Assembly: GCF_002102155.1 (NCBI RefSeq)
Contig: NZ_LQOU01000031.1
Span: forward strand, 1 to 53,844
Direction of reading: 5' to 3'
Length of the DNA stretch: 53,844 nucleotides
From: Mycobacterium europaeum
GTDB taxonomy: Bacteria; Actinomycetota; Actinomycetes; Mycobacteriales; Mycobacteriaceae
Of the stretch, positions 38,110 through 50,018 are shown piece by piece. Each line of letters begins with the position of its first letter. The first letter of the stretch is position 1. Under the pieces are notes generated by a model. The model was not told the DNA's origin. It made no database searches and saw nothing but the letters and a program-made list of their open reading frames with translations. The position numbers and the translations under genes were made by a program.

Positions 38110-38937
38110 ATGCAAGGGTTCGCCGGCAAGGTCGCCGTGGTGACGGGCGCGGGTTCGGGTATCGGGCAGGCGCTGGCCATCGAATTGGGGCGCTCGGGCG
38201 CCAAGGTGGCGATCAGCGACGTCGACGTCGAGGGCCTGGCGGAAACCGAGGCCAAGCTGAAGGCGATCGGAGCCGAGGTCAAAGCGGACCGGCTCGACGT
38301 GACCGAGCGCGAGGCGTTTCTCGCCTACGCCGACGCCGTCCGCGACCACTTCGGCAAGGTGAACCAGATCTACAACAACGCGGGCATCGCGTTCACCGGC
38401 GACGTCGAAGTCAGCCAGTTCAAGGACATCGAACGGGTGATGGACGTCGACTTCTGGGGCGTGGTCAACGGCACCAAGGCGTTCCTGCCCCACCTGATCG
38501 CCTCCGGCGACGGGCATGTGATCAACGTCTCCAGCGTCTTCGGGCTCTTCTCGGTGCCCGGTCAGGCGGCCTACAACTCCGCCAAGTTCGCGGTCCGCGG
38601 CTTCACCGAGGCGCTGCGGCAGGAGATGGTGGCGGCGGGCCACCCGGTGGCGGTGACCACGGTGCACCCGGGCGGCATCAAGACCGCGATCGCCCGCAAC
38701 GCCACGGCCGCCGAGGGGCTCGACCAGGCCGCACTGGCCAGCCTGTTCGACAAACGGCTGGCCAGGACCAGCCCGCAACGGGCCGCCCAGATCATCCTCG
38801 AGGCGGTGCGCAAGAAGAAGGCCAGGGTGCTGGTCGGTACGGACGCCAAGGTGTTGGACGCCCTGGTGCGGCTGACGGGCCCGGGATATCAGCAGCTGTT
38901 CGGGCCCGTGATGGGCCGCCTGATGCCCAAGCCGTGA
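38110..38937 (+). CDS. Short-chain dehydrogenase/reductase, first of a tandem pair (Rv1245c-like)
   Basis: A 275-residue classical SDR. The nucleotide motif is TGAGSGIG (residues 11-18), followed by YNNAG, and the catalytic Tyr/Lys are in YNSAK with a Ser in VINVSS. VHPGGIKTAIARN is the typical post-catalytic segment. Asp in SDVD at the end of strand 2 suggests NAD(H) preference. The substrate is unknown. ATG 38110 is preferred (GGGAAGGG upstream) over GTG 38104. It is the closer of the two paralogues to M. tuberculosis Rv1245c. It is probably transcribed from its own promoter downstream of kgd. Confidence 0.9.
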   Translation: MQGFAGKVAVVTGAGSGIGQALAIELGRSGAKVAISDVDVEGLAETEAKLKAIGAEVKADRLDVTEREAFLAYADAVRDHFGKVNQIYNNAGIAFTGDVEVSQFKDIERVMDVDFWGVVNGTKAFLPHLIASGDGHVINVSSVFGLFSVPGQAAYNSAKFAVRGFTEALRQEMVAAGHPVAVTTVHPGGIKTAIARNATAAEGLDQAALASLFDKRLARTSPQRAAQIILEAVRKKKARVLVGTDAKVLDALVRLTGPGYQQLFGPVMGRLMPKP

Positions 38938-38967
38938 CACGCCGTAGCGGTAATCGCGCGTAACGGA

Positions 38968-38979
38968 TAGCCTCAACGC
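38968..38979 (+). promoter_or_regulatory. TAGCCTC box before the second SDR gene
   Basis: TAGCCTCAACGC differs in one base from the box at 38071-38082 and lies 38 bases before ATG 39006. This suggests the promoter was duplicated with the gene. Confidence 0.4.
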
Positions 38980-39005
38980 GGTCATGCTGCCACAAGGGAG
39001 TACCA

Positions 39006-39857
39006 ATGCATGAGTTCGCCGGCAAGGTCGCCGTCGTCACCGGCGCGGGTTCGGGGATCGGCCAGGCATTGGCCCTGGAACTGGGCCGCGAAGGCGCCAA
39101 GGTCGCGATCAGCGACGTCGACATCGAGGGACTGGCCGAGACCGAGGCACAGTTGACGGCAATCGGCGCCGAGGTCAAAGCCGACCGGCTCGACGTGACC
39201 GAGCGCGAGGCGTTCCTGGCCTACGCCAACGCCGTCCACGAGCACTTCGGCCGGGTCAACCAGATCTACAACAACGCGGGCATCACGTTCGTCGGCTCCA
39301 TCGAGGACAGCCGGTTCAAGGACCTCGAGCGGGTGATGGACGTCGACTATTGGGGCGTCGTAAATGGCACCAAGGCGTTCCTGCCCCACCTGATCGCCTC
39401 CGGCGACGGCCACGTCATCAACATCTCCAGCGCGCTCGGCCTGTTCTCGGCCCCCGGGCAGGCGGCATACGTTTCGGCCAAGTTCGCCGTTCGCGGTTTC
39501 ACCGAGGCGCTGCGACAGGAGATGGTGCTGGCCGGCCACCCGGTGCGGGTGACGACGGTGCACCCCGGTGGGGTCAAGACCGGCTTCGCCCGCAACGCCG
39601 TCTTCGCCGACGGCCTCGACCAGGACGGCCTGGCGGAACTGTTCGAGGAGCAACAGGCCAAGACCACCCCGCAGCGGGCGGCCCAGGTCATCCTGCGCGC
39701 CGTTGCCAAGGACAAGGCCCGCGTGCTCGTCGGCCCCGACGTCAAGGCCATGGACCTGGTGGTGCGGCTGACGGGTTCGAGACACGAGCGGCTGCTGGGC
39801 GGGCCCATCATGAGCAGGGCGCAGCGGCTGGTGCACAAGCTCATGCCCAAACGCTGA
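39006..39857 (+). CDS. Short-chain dehydrogenase/reductase, second of a tandem pair
   Basis: A 283-residue paralogue of the preceding gene, closely similar over the first 200 residues. TGAGSGIG, YNNAG and the catalytic YVSAK are all present. The C-terminal third has diverged: GLDQDGLAELFEEQQAKT replaces the other copy's loop, and the end is extended with SRAQRLVHKLMPKR. Since this region normally shapes the substrate pocket in SDRs, a changed substrate is plausible. AAGGGA sits before ATG 39006. It converges on lpqZ. Confidence 0.88.
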   Translation: MHEFAGKVAVVTGAGSGIGQALALELGREGAKVAISDVDIEGLAETEAQLTAIGAEVKADRLDVTEREAFLAYANAVHEHFGRVNQIYNNAGITFVGSIEDSRFKDLERVMDVDYWGVVNGTKAFLPHLIASGDGHVINISSALGLFSAPGQAAYVSAKFAVRGFTEALRQEMVLAGHPVRVTTVHPGGVKTGFARNAVFADGLDQDGLAELFEEQQAKTTPQRAAQVILRAVAKDKARVLVGPDVKAMDLVVRLTGSRHERLLGGPIMSRAQRLVHKLMPKR

Positions 39858-39871
39858 CGCCGGTCGATGAG

Positions 39872-39886
39872 CGCGCGAACCGCGCG
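39872..39886. terminator. Hairpin CGCGCG-AAC-CGCGCG
   Basis: A 6-bp perfect stem with a 3-base loop, followed by AAAAG, lies 14 bases after the SDR stop and before the convergent lpqZ end. A plausible terminator without a clear T tract. Confidence 0.4.
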
Positions 39887-39917
39887 AAAAGAGCCGGGGT
39901 CCATTGGCCCTGAGCGT

Positions 39918-40781
39918 TCACCGCCCCAGCGGATGCTCCGCCAGCCACCCGCCGGCCACCGCCTGCGGGTCCGCCCCACCGCCCACCTGGCGGCGCATGC
40001 CGGCCAGAGCGGCCGTGTCCAGCACGCCGGCGACTTCGTTGATGGCCAGCAGCTGGCGATCGCTCAGCGCGTTGCGCCGATACAGCGGCACCACGTTCTC
40101 GGCCCGGATCAGTGCCGGCTTGCCGTCGGCGAGCGCGACCAGGTCGGCGGGCAGGCCGGGGTCGGCGGTGGTCGTCCAGGCCGCCGTCAGCTGCCCGCCC
40201 CGCACCGCGGCGAACATGGTTGTCTCAGCGGGGAATTCGCGCGGCGTCGGAAGCCGGCACGTGCCCACCGTCGAGGGGCCCGGACGCCCGGTGACGGCGC
40301 CGACGACCAGGCCGGCGCAGTGTTTGGGCAGCGTGCTCAGGTCCGCGCTGACGTCACTGCCACCCCACGCCCCGGCGGTGGACCCGGTCACCAGCAGCAC
40401 GGGTTTGTCTTCTGCCGCCGTCGTGTAGTCGCCCGCGGCGACGCCCTCGGGCAGCGCGGCCACCATCGCGCGGTAGACCTCCGCGTCGGACAACGCCACC
40501 GCGCCGGGCTGCAGGCTCTGCAGCTCGCGCCCGGTCAGGGTCGGGACGACGGTGAACGCGCCCGAGTCCAGGCGCGCCATCGGATCGTCGGCCGTCTCGG
40601 CGTGCGCCGGGAAACCGTAGGACCGCAAGGCGGCCACGTACACGCCGGCCAGCAACGCCGACTCGGGATCCGCCGCCGAACCGACCACCAGTTCCGGACG
40701 CGGGCGGTGGTCGCCGGTGCCGCAGCCGGCCGCCGCGAGTATGGCGGCGAGCAGCGACGCCGCCAGCCGGCCGGTTCTCAC
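39918..40781 (-). CDS. lpqZ: Lipoprotein LpqZ, osmoprotectant-binding-like
   Basis: A 287-residue lipoprotein resembling the substrate-binding proteins of glycine betaine/choline (OpuC-type) importers. A short signal (VRTGRLAASLLAAILAAAGC) contains the lipobox AAGC. The mature part has LVVGSAADPESALLAGVYVAAL and VPTLTGRELQSL, as in the first lobe of these binding proteins. No permease or ATPase gene is nearby, so it may serve a distant transporter or act as a sensor. Its GTG start overlaps the malic enzyme stop by four bases (GTGA 40781-40778), so the pair is cotranslated. Length agrees with M. tuberculosis LpqZ. Confidence 0.87.
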   Translation of the reverse strand: MRTGRLAASLLAAILAAAGCGTGDHRPRPELVVGSAADPESALLAGVYVAALRSYGFPAHAETADDPMARLDSGAFTVVPTLTGRELQSLQPGAVALSDAEVYRAMVAALPEGVAAGDYTTAAEDKPVLLVTGSTAGAWGGSDVSADLSTLPKHCAGLVVGAVTGRPGPSTVGTCRLPTPREFPAETTMFAAVRGGQLTAAWTTTADPGLPADLVALADGKPALIRAENVVPLYRRNALSDRQLLAINEVAGVLDTAALAGMRRQVGGGADPQAVAGGWLAEHPLGR

Positions 40782-41977
40782 CCCGCGATGTCTGCGGGGT
40801 CTGCGGCCAGGGCGACCGCCGTGGCGACGGCATCCGCGACGCGCAGGTCCAGCGGGCTGGGGACGATCCGGTCGAAAGCCAGGTCGTCGCTGACGACCGA
40901 GAAGATCGCCTCGGCGGCGGCAACCATCATCTTCTCGGTGATCCGGCGCGCCCCGGCATCGAGCGCCCCACGGAACACACCCGGGAAGGCCAGCACGTTG
41001 TTGATCTGATTGGGGAAGTCGCTGCGGCCGGTGGCCACCACCGCGGCGTACCGGGCCGCGACCTGCGGGTGGATCTCGGGGTCGGGGTTGGACAGCGCGA
41101 ACACGATGGCGTCGGGCGCCATGGTGGCGATCATCTCCTCGGGCACCACCCCGCCCGACACCCCGAGGAACAGATCGGCGCCGCGCAGCGCTTCCGCCAT
41201 GCTGCCCGTCAGACCGTCGGGGTTGGTGCGCTGGGCCAGCAGGCTCTTCACGCTGTTCATGTCGTCGCGCCCGGTGTGCAGAATCCCGCGCGAGTCCAGC
41301 ACGGTGATGTCGGAAACACCCATCGCCAGCAGGAGGTTCGTGCACGCGACACCCGCCGCGCCGGCACCGGAGACCACCACCCGCAACGAGGTCATGTCGC
41401 GGCCGAGCAACTTGGTGGCACCCATCAGCGCGGCCAGCGCGACGATCGCCGTCCCGTGCTGGTCGTCGTGCATCACGGGGCAGTCCAGCGCTTCGATGAC
41501 GCGCCGTTCGATCTCGAAGCAGCGCGGCGCGGAAATGTCCTCGAGGTTGACGGCGCCGAACGTCGGGCGCAGCCGCACCAGGGTCTCGACGATCTCGTCG
41601 GGATCCTTGGTGTCCAGCACGATCGGGATCGCGTTGAGGCCGCCGAACGCCTGGAACAGGGCGCACTTGCCCTCCATCACCGGCAGCGAGGCCGCCGGGC
41701 CGATGTCACCCAGGCCCAGCACGGCGCTGCCGTCGCTGACCACGGCGACCAGGCGGTTCGCCCAGGTGTACCGGGCGGCCTGGCCGCGGTCGGCGGCGAT
41801 CGCGCGACTGACCTGCGCCACACCCGGCGTGTAGGCGATGGACAGGGCGCGCTGGGTGTCCAGCGGGGCCGTCAGGCCTACCGAAAGCTTGCCGCCTACG
41901 TGTGCCTCGAAGATTTCCGCGTCGGTGATCGCACCGGCTTCGGCGCGCGTCTGTATCGATTCAACCAAGTCGGACAC
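40778..41977 (-). CDS. NAD(P)-dependent malic enzyme, short bacterial type
   Basis: A 399-residue malic enzyme of the compact bacterial type, converting malate to pyruvate, CO2 and NAD(P)H. Motifs: LSIAYTPGVAQVSRAI, GSAVLGLGDIGP, EGKCALFQAFGG with the catalytic Lys, NLEDISAPRCFEIE and PVMHDDQHGTA for metal and malate, then the dinucleotide fold VVVSGAGAAGVA and ALSNPDPEI. It is unlike the longer malic enzyme Mez of M. tuberculosis (Rv2332), and I recall no gene like it at this locus there. It lacks the phosphotransacetylase-like domain of MaeB. GTG 41977 lies seven bases after TACCCT. Position next to mdh points to malate use at the TCA branch. Confidence 0.92.
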   Translation of the reverse strand: MSDLVESIQTRAEAGAITDAEIFEAHVGGKLSVGLTAPLDTQRALSIAYTPGVAQVSRAIAADRGQAARYTWANRLVAVVSDGSAVLGLGDIGPAASLPVMEGKCALFQAFGGLNAIPIVLDTKDPDEIVETLVRLRPTFGAVNLEDISAPRCFEIERRVIEALDCPVMHDDQHGTAIVALAALMGATKLLGRDMTSLRVVVSGAGAAGVACTNLLLAMGVSDITVLDSRGILHTGRDDMNSVKSLLAQRTNPDGLTGSMAEALRGADLFLGVSGGVVPEEMIATMAPDAIVFALSNPDPEIHPQVAARYAAVVATGRSDFPNQINNVLAFPGVFRGALDAGARRITEKMMVAAAEAIFSVVSDDLAFDRIVPSPLDLRVADAVATAVALAADPADIAG

Positions 41978-41984
41978 GCGCTTC

Positions 41985-41990
41985 AGGGTA
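41985..41990 (-). promoter_or_regulatory. -10 element TACCCT for the malic enzyme
   Basis: On the minus strand TACCCT (41990-41985) is followed by seven bases and GTG 41977, a leaderless arrangement. Upstream, ATTAGGCCTACTAAT-like symmetry (about 42000-42015) could bind a regulator. Confidence 0.4.
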
Positions 41991-42051
41991 CTGACTACCG
42001 ATTAGTAGGCCTAATGGTGATGTGCGTCTCGCCGGTCACGCCCGCTGGGTC

Positions 42052-43041
42052 TCAGATGAGACCCAGCTCGGTGACCGCCTTGCGCTCGTCGGCCAGTTCG
42101 GCGGTGGTCTTGTCGATCCGGGCCCGGGAGAACTCGTTGATCTCCAGGCCGGTGACGATCTTCCAGTTGCCGTCCTTGGTGGTCACCGGGAACGACGAGA
42201 TCAAGCCCTCGGGCACGCCGTAGGACCCATCGGAGATCACCGACATCGAGACCCAATCGCCGTCGGGCGAGCCCAGCAGCCAGTCCCTGGCGGCGTCGAC
42301 GGTGGCCGACGCGGCCGAGGCGGCCGAGGAGGCGCCGCGGGCGTCGATGACGGCGGCGCCGCGCTTGGCGACGGTCGGGATGAAGTCGTTCTCGATCCAC
42401 GCCTGGTCGTTGACGACCTCGGCCGCGTTCTTGCCGTTGATCTCGGCGTGGAACAGGTCGGGGTACTGGGTGGCCGAGTGGTTGCCCCAGATGGTCATCT
42501 TCTTGATGTCGGTGACCGCGACGCCGGTCTTCTTGGCCAGCTGCGAGATGGCCCGGTTGTGGTCCAGGCGGGTCAACGCCGAGAACCGCTCCTTCGGGAT
42601 GTCGGGCGCGTTGCTCATCGCGATCAGGCCGTTGGTGTTGGCCGGGTTACCGGTGGTCAGGACGCGGATGTCGTCGGCCGCCACCGAGTTGAGGGCCTTG
42701 CCCTGCGCGGTGAAGATCGCGCCGTTGGCCTCGAGCAGGTCGCTGCGCTCCATGCCCGGCCCGCGCGGCCGGGCGCCGACCAGCAGGGCGAGGTTGGCAC
42801 CGTCGAAGATCTTGTTCGGATCCGAACCGGTCTCGATGCCGGCCAGCATCGGGAACGCGCAGTCGTCGAGCTCCATCACGACGCCCTCGAGCGCCTTGAG
42901 CGCCGGCTCGATCTCGAGCAGGCGCAGCTCGATCGGGCGATCGGGGCCCAGCAGCGAACCGCTCGCCAGGCGGAACAACAGGCTGTAGCCGATCTGGCCG
43001 GCGGCGCCGGTGACGGCAACCTTGAGAGGGCTTGCGCTCAC
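42052..43041 (-). CDS. mdh: Malate dehydrogenase
   Basis: A 329-residue NAD-dependent malate dehydrogenase of the TCA cycle. The NAD fold [15 protein letters not shown] is at residues 8-22. Substrate Arg are in [15 protein letters not shown], and the catalytic His is in [12 protein letters not shown]. Length and sequence agree with M. tuberculosis Mdh (329 residues). GTG 43041 has AAGGAG nine bases upstream, and a short CTCC-ATAA-GGAG hairpin could mask that site. A TAGTTT -10 candidate lies at 43097-43092 on this strand. It is divergent from corA and 74 bases upstream of the malic enzyme on the same strand. Confidence 0.95.
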   Translation of the reverse strand: MSASPLKVAVTGAAGQIGYSLLFRLASGSLLGPDRPIELRLLEIEPALKALEGVVMELDDCAFPMLAGIETGSDPNKIFDGANLALLVGARPRGPGMERSDLLEANGAIFTAQGKALNSVAADDIRVLTTGNPANTNGLIAMSNAPDIPKERFSALTRLDHNRAISQLAKKTGVAVTDIKKMTIWGNHSATQYPDLFHAEINGKNAAEVVNDQAWIENDFIPTVAKRGAAVIDARGASSAASAASATVDAARDWLLGSPDGDWVSMSVISDGSYGVPEGLISSFPVTTKDGNWKIVTGLEINEFSRARIDKTTAELADERKAVTELGLI

Positions 43042-43185
43042 GTCGAAATACTCCTTATGGAGATAGTCATGCAGGATCGGGTCTCGGCTCGAAACTAGCG
43101 CACCGGTCCTGGCCGCCTACCTCCGGTCCGACACCCGGCCTTCGCCCTGTCATCGGATCGTCGCGCTTCGGGAAACCGGGGCGCG

Positions 43186-43191
43186 TAGCAT
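43186..43191 (+). promoter_or_regulatory. -10 element TAGCAT for corA
   Basis: TAGCAT lies 43 bases before GTG 43234. The predicted leader includes a strong GGAGG site at 43224-43228. Confidence 0.3.
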
Positions 43192-43233
43192 GGAGCACCG
43201 CCGGTCAGACCTGCGCTGCGATCGGAGGTGGAT

Positions 43234-44337
43234 GTGTTCCAGGGTTTCGACGCCTTGCCCGAGGCTCTTCGGCCGCTCGCGCACGAGCCGCATCCCGTGC
43301 AACCCGATACCCGGCCGCGCTCCCCCGAAGAGACCTTGGTCGACTGCGCCGTCTACGTCGAAGGCCACCGCCTGCCCGGGACATACAGCTACGCCACGGC
43401 CCTGGAAAAAGTGCGCCAGATCGAGATGCTCGGACACGAGGCTTTCGTCTGGATCGGCCTGCGCGAACCCGACCAGACCGAGATGCAGGAAGTCGCGGGC
43501 GTTTTCGGGATACATCCGCTGGCCGTCGAGGACGCCGTGTGCGCCCACCAGCGACCCAAGCTGGAACGCTTCGACGAGACGCTGTTCCTGGTGCTGAAGA
43601 CGGTCGCGTATGTGCCGCACGAGTCGGTGGTGGCCGCCCGCCAGATCGTCGAGACCGGCGAGGTGATGGTTTTCGTCCGCAAGGACTTCGTGATCACCGT
43701 CCGCCACGGCGAGCACGGCGGGCTGTCCGATCTGCGCAAGCGGATGGAGGCCGACCCCGAGCAGCTGCGCCTGGGTCCGTACGCGGTGATGCACGCCATC
43801 GCCCACGAGGTGGTGACCCACTACCTCAAGGTGAGCCACCTGATCGAATCCGACATCGACAGCATCGAGGGTCTGGCGTTCGCCCCGGGCCACAAGCTCG
43901 ACGTCGAACCGATCTACCTGCTCAAGCGTGAGGTCGTCGAACTGCGCCGGTGCGTCAACCCACTGTCCGGCGCGTTTCTGCGAATCCAGCAGGAGAACAA
44001 GGACCTGATCTCCAAAGAGGTGCGTCGCTACCTGCGCGACCTCGGCGACCACCATTCCGAGGTCGCCGAGCACATCGCCAGCTACGACGACATGCTCAAC
44101 TCGCTGATCCAGGCCGCGCTGGCCCGCGTCGGAATGCAGCAGAACTCCGACATGCGCAAGATATCGGCCTGGGCCGGCATCATCGCGGTGCCGACCATGT
44201 TCGCGGGCATCTACGGCATGAACTTCGAGTTCATGCCCGAGCTGAAGTGGCACTGGGGGTACCCGGTGGTGGTCGCCATCATGATCACCGCCTGCCTGAG
44301 CCTGTACTTCAGCTTCCGACGACTCAACTGGCTCTGA
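43234..44337 (+). CDS. corA: Magnesium/cobalt transporter CorA
   Basis: A 367-residue CorA channel. A large cytoplasmic domain is followed by two C-terminal membrane helices; the pore signature GMN is at 328-330 in YGMNFEFMPEL. Acidic and helical segments (DIDSIEGLAFAPGHKLD) form the magnesium-sensing funnel in this family. GTG 43234 (VFQGFDALPEALRP) has GGAGG five bases upstream and agrees with M. tuberculosis CorA; GTG 43228 would add two residues. It converges with the Sufu-like gene. A second set of magnesium-related proteins is encoded at 50.7-52.6 kb. Confidence 0.93.
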   Translation: MFQGFDALPEALRPLAHEPHPVQPDTRPRSPEETLVDCAVYVEGHRLPGTYSYATALEKVRQIEMLGHEAFVWIGLREPDQTEMQEVAGVFGIHPLAVEDAVCAHQRPKLERFDETLFLVLKTVAYVPHESVVAARQIVETGEVMVFVRKDFVITVRHGEHGGLSDLRKRMEADPEQLRLGPYAVMHAIAHEVVTHYLKVSHLIESDIDSIEGLAFAPGHKLDVEPIYLLKREVVELRRCVNPLSGAFLRIQQENKDLISKEVRRYLRDLGDHHSEVAEHIASYDDMLNSLIQAALARVGMQQNSDMRKISAWAGIIAVPTMFAGIYGMNFEFMPELKWHWGYPVVVAIMITACLSLYFSFRRLNWL

Positions 44338-44350
44338 CGCGAGCCGGCCG

Positions 44351-44944
44351 TCAGTTCGGTTGTGCCGCAGGGCGATCGGGGTTCAGCACGTCGACTCCAT
44401 CGTTCTGCCACGCCTGTCGCATGGCTTCGGCGCCCTTCAACCGCACCCAGGCCGCCTCGGTCGCGGTGATGGGCGTCGCCGCCAGGAACTGCACCGGGTC
44501 ACGCGGCGGCTCCAATGGCAGATCCTCGATGTCGCTGGGGCCCAACAACACCGCCGTGAACGGCACGCGCCCCGCCGGCCGCGCCCACAGCGGCGATCCC
44601 AGGTCGACCAACGCGTCGGCGGTCAACACCAAACCCTCGACGGCCGGTGTCGCCGCCAGCACCGCCAGACTGCGGGCGATGCCGGTGACGGGCCCCGGAT
44701 CCCGCAGGCGCAGCACCACTTCGGCGCGCGGGCCCCGAGTCTGGTCATCGATGACCTGCGCCGGGTCGGTCATCGGATACCGCGAACAACCCAGTGACAC
44801 GTAGTGCACGAACCCGTCGCCGCCGCGGAAACGCAACACCTCGATGGGTTCGGTGCCCAGAAAGGTCACGCTCGCCGAATCGGGCTCGACGTCGGCGAAG
44901 TGACGGCGCAGGTGCGCGCGCACCTGGTCCAGGAGCAGGCTCAC
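44351..44944 (-). CDS. Suppressor-of-fused (Sufu)-like domain protein at the end of the trehalose importer operon
   Basis: A 197-residue cytoplasmic protein that I assign tentatively to the SUFU domain family. [28 protein letters not shown] and the central [21 protein letters not shown] resemble bacterial Sufu-like proteins, and the C-terminal [23 protein letters not shown] is also typical. Function in bacteria is unknown. Its GTG start overlaps the sugC stop by four bases (GTGA 44944-44941), so it is translated with the ATPase of the LpqY-SugABC system. From memory, sugC and corA are adjacent in M. tuberculosis. No signal peptide or membrane helix. Confidence 0.65.
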   Translation of the reverse strand: MSLLLDQVRAHLRRHFADVEPDSASVTFLGTEPIEVLRFRGGDGFVHYVSLGCSRYPMTDPAQVIDDQTRGPRAEVVLRLRDPGPVTGIARSLAVLAATPAVEGLVLTADALVDLGSPLWARPAGRVPFTAVLLGPSDIEDLPLEPPRDPVQFLAATPITATEAAWVRLKGAEAMRQAWQNDGVDVLNPDRPAAQPN

Positions 44945-46116
44945 TGATCCGCTGACGCGACGGTCAGGTTCGCCCCGGAGCCGGCGTCGAAAACGGCGAG
45001 CTTGGTGGTATCGAACGCCAGCTCGATGGACTGCCCGATCGCCGCCTTGGACTCCGCGGGAACCCTTGCCACGAACTGGTTCTCGTGCGCGTCGGCCTCG
45101 GCGGCCAGCGCCTCCAGCTGCACGGACCGCGCCGCCGAGCCCCCGGTGGAGAAGTACACGAACTTGTCGGCGCCCAGTGACTCGACGAGGTCGACCTTCG
45201 CCTCGAAGGTCAGCGCCCTGATGCGCTGGTACCCGTCGATCAACGCGGCGTCCTGCAGGTGCTCGGGGCGCACCCCCACGATGACGTTCTCGGGCGCCGG
45301 ATGCTGCGCGATCGCCTGTTGGACTTGCGGTGACAGCATCACTTCACCGAAGGGCAGCGTCACACCGATGGGTGTCAACGTGGCGGGGAAGAAGTTCATG
45401 GCCGGCGAACCGATGAACCCCGCGACGAACAGGTTCGCCGGGTGCTCGTAGAGCTCGTCCGGGGTGCCGATCTGCTGCGCGACCCCGGCGTGCATCACCA
45501 CCACCCGATCTCCCAGCGTCATCGCCTCGGTCTGGTCGTGGGTGACGTACACGGTGGTGGTGCCCAGCCGCTTCTGCAGCCGGGCGATCTCACCGCGCAT
45601 CTGCACGCGCAGCTTGGCGTCGAGGTTGGACAGCGGCTCGTCCATCAGGAAGGCCTTGGGGTGGCGCACGATCGCGCGGCCCATCGCGACCCGCTGCCGT
45701 TGCCCGCCCGACAGTTGGGCGGGTTTGCGGTCGAGCAGTTCAGTCAGGTCAAGGGTTTTGGCGGTCTCCTCGACCTTCCGGGCGATCTCCGCCTTCTTCA
45801 TCTTCGCCAGCGTCAGCGGGAACGCGATGTTCTGCCGCACGGTCATGTGCGGGTACAGCGCGTACGACTGGAACACCATCGCGATGTCGCGGTCCTTGGG
45901 CGCCTTCTCGTTCACGCGTTCGCCGCCGATGCGCAGCTCCCCCGACGTGATGTCCTCGAGACCGGCGATCATGTTCAGTGTCGTGGTCTTACCGCAGCCC
46001 GAAGGCCCGACCAGGATCAGGAATTCGCCGTCGGCGATGGTGATGCTGAGGTCTTGCACGGCGGTGGCGCCGTCGGGGTAGCTCTTGCTGACATGGTCCA
46101 GCACAATCTCGGCCAT
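44941..46116 (-). CDS. sugC: Trehalose importer ATPase SugC
   Basis: A 391-residue ABC ATPase of the MalK/UgpC type. Walker A is [10 protein letters not shown] (37-46), the signature LSGGQ (135-139), Walker B FLMDEP with catalytic Glu160, and the switch His is in VTHDQTEAM. The C-terminal regulatory domain (about 240-391) has the paired TOBE-type strands ([10 protein letters not shown]). It powers uptake of trehalose released during mycolate transfer, recycling it into the cytoplasm (established for mycobacterial LpqY-SugABC). ATG 46116 starts four bases after the sugB stop. Confidence 0.95.
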   Translation of the reverse strand: MAEIVLDHVSKSYPDGATAVQDLSITIADGEFLILVGPSGCGKTTTLNMIAGLEDITSGELRIGGERVNEKAPKDRDIAMVFQSYALYPHMTVRQNIAFPLTLAKMKKAEIARKVEETAKTLDLTELLDRKPAQLSGGQRQRVAMGRAIVRHPKAFLMDEPLSNLDAKLRVQMRGEIARLQKRLGTTTVYVTHDQTEAMTLGDRVVVMHAGVAQQIGTPDELYEHPANLFVAGFIGSPAMNFFPATLTPIGVTLPFGEVMLSPQVQQAIAQHPAPENVIVGVRPEHLQDAALIDGYQRIRALTFEAKVDLVESLGADKFVYFSTGGSAARSVQLEALAAEADAHENQFVARVPAESKAAIGQSIELAFDTTKLAVFDAGSGANLTVASADQ

Positions 46117-46120
46117 CGCG

Positions 46121-46961
46121 CTATCCCTTCACAGCGCCGGAGGTCAACCCGGCGATGATTCGTCGTTGGAAGACTAAAACAAAGACGATGATCGGCACCG
46201 TGATCACGACGGCGCCGGCCGCGATCGACCCGGTGGGCTCCTCGAATTGGGAACTGCCGCCGAAGTTCGCGATGGCCACCGGTGCGGTGATCGCCGCCTT
46301 GGTGGCGGTGAGCGACAGCGCCAGCAGCAGGTCGTTCCAGGCGAAGATGAACACCAGGATCGCCGCCGTCACCACGCCGGGCGCCGCCAGTGGGACGATC
46401 ACCTTGCGGAAGGCCTGCGCCGGCGTGGCGCCGTCCATCTTCGCCGCACGCTCGAGATCCCAGGGGATCTCCCGGAAGAACGCCGACAGCGTGTAGATGG
46501 CAAGCGGCAGAGCGAAGGTGATGTAGGGCAGGATCAGGCCGGGCCAGGTGTCGAACAGGCCGACGAAGCGTTCGATGTTGAACAGCGGGGTGACCAGTGA
46601 GATCGCGGGGAACATGGTGACCAGCAGGGTGGCGCCGATCAGGACTCGCTTGCCGGGAAAGCTCAGCCGGGCGATCGCGTAGGCCGCCATCGCGCCCAGC
46701 ACCACCGCGATCGCGGTGGTGATCAGCCCGATGCCGATCGAGTTGACCAGCGCCGCGCCGAACAGGTCACCGCGAAAGATGCCGCGGTAGTTCTCGAAGG
46801 ACACCGACGACGGAATCAGCTTGCCGTCCTTGACCGTTGACGTCGGCTTGAGCGAGAGGCTGAGGATCCACAACACCGGGAGAAGCGCGTACACCACCAC
46901 CACGGTGTCGAGAACGGCCCACGCCGCGGCCCGCCGGGCGCCCGCCCCGGCCCGTCGCCCA

Positions 46962-46972
<11 letters not shown>
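46121..46972 (-). CDS. sugB: Trehalose importer permease SugB
   Basis: A 283-residue MalG-type permease with six hydrophobic segments. The EAA loop that docks onto the ATPase is visible as [28 protein letters not shown]. Sequence through [18 protein letters not shown] and [25 protein letters not shown] matches mycobacterial SugB closely. Start ATG 46972 overlaps the end of sugA by 11 bases; GTG 46981 is an alternative. The N-terminal segment before the first helix ([14 protein letters not shown]) is longer than in M. tuberculosis by some residues. Confidence 0.93.
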
Positions 46973-49848
<2,876 letters not shown>

Positions 49849-49898
49849 TGGCGCTCATTCTCCTCCGCCGAGGCCGTCGTCACATCTCGGGCCCTTCC

Positions 49899-49904
49899 AG
49901 CCTA
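49899..49904 (-). promoter_or_regulatory. -10 element TAGGCT of the trehalose importer operon
   Basis: On the minus strand TAGGCT (49904-49899) lies about 50 bases before ATG 49848, with AGGTTG 16 bases further upstream as a poor -35. The leader carries the GGAGGAG site. Confidence 0.35.
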
Positions 49905-50005
49905 TCGAGCGGCCGCAAGCCAACCTGCGAAAACAGGGCGCGGGCACCCGGTGCGGCCGGGCGGCCCGCGGCGATTCACCACCGATCCGCGGCTTGGCCA
50001 TCGGC

Positions 50006-50011
50006 TAGGTT
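50006..50011 (+). promoter_or_regulatory. -10 element TAGGTT for the DUF4190 gene
   Basis: TAGGTT ends seven bases before ATG 50019, giving a leaderless start. Confidence 0.4.
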
Positions 50012-50018
50012 GAACACC

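Noticed and set aside
40778..41977. Orthologue of M. tuberculosis Mez (Rv2332)
   Set aside because: The protein is about 150 residues shorter and of the compact bacterial type.
43060..43080. Hairpin-type riboswitch in the mdh leader
   Set aside because: Only a 4-bp CTCC/GGAG stem is present; too weak to call.
49849..49866. Tiny upstream frame (five codons) overlapping the Rv1234-like start
   Set aside because: The ribosome site is too close to its ATG and nothing shows translation.
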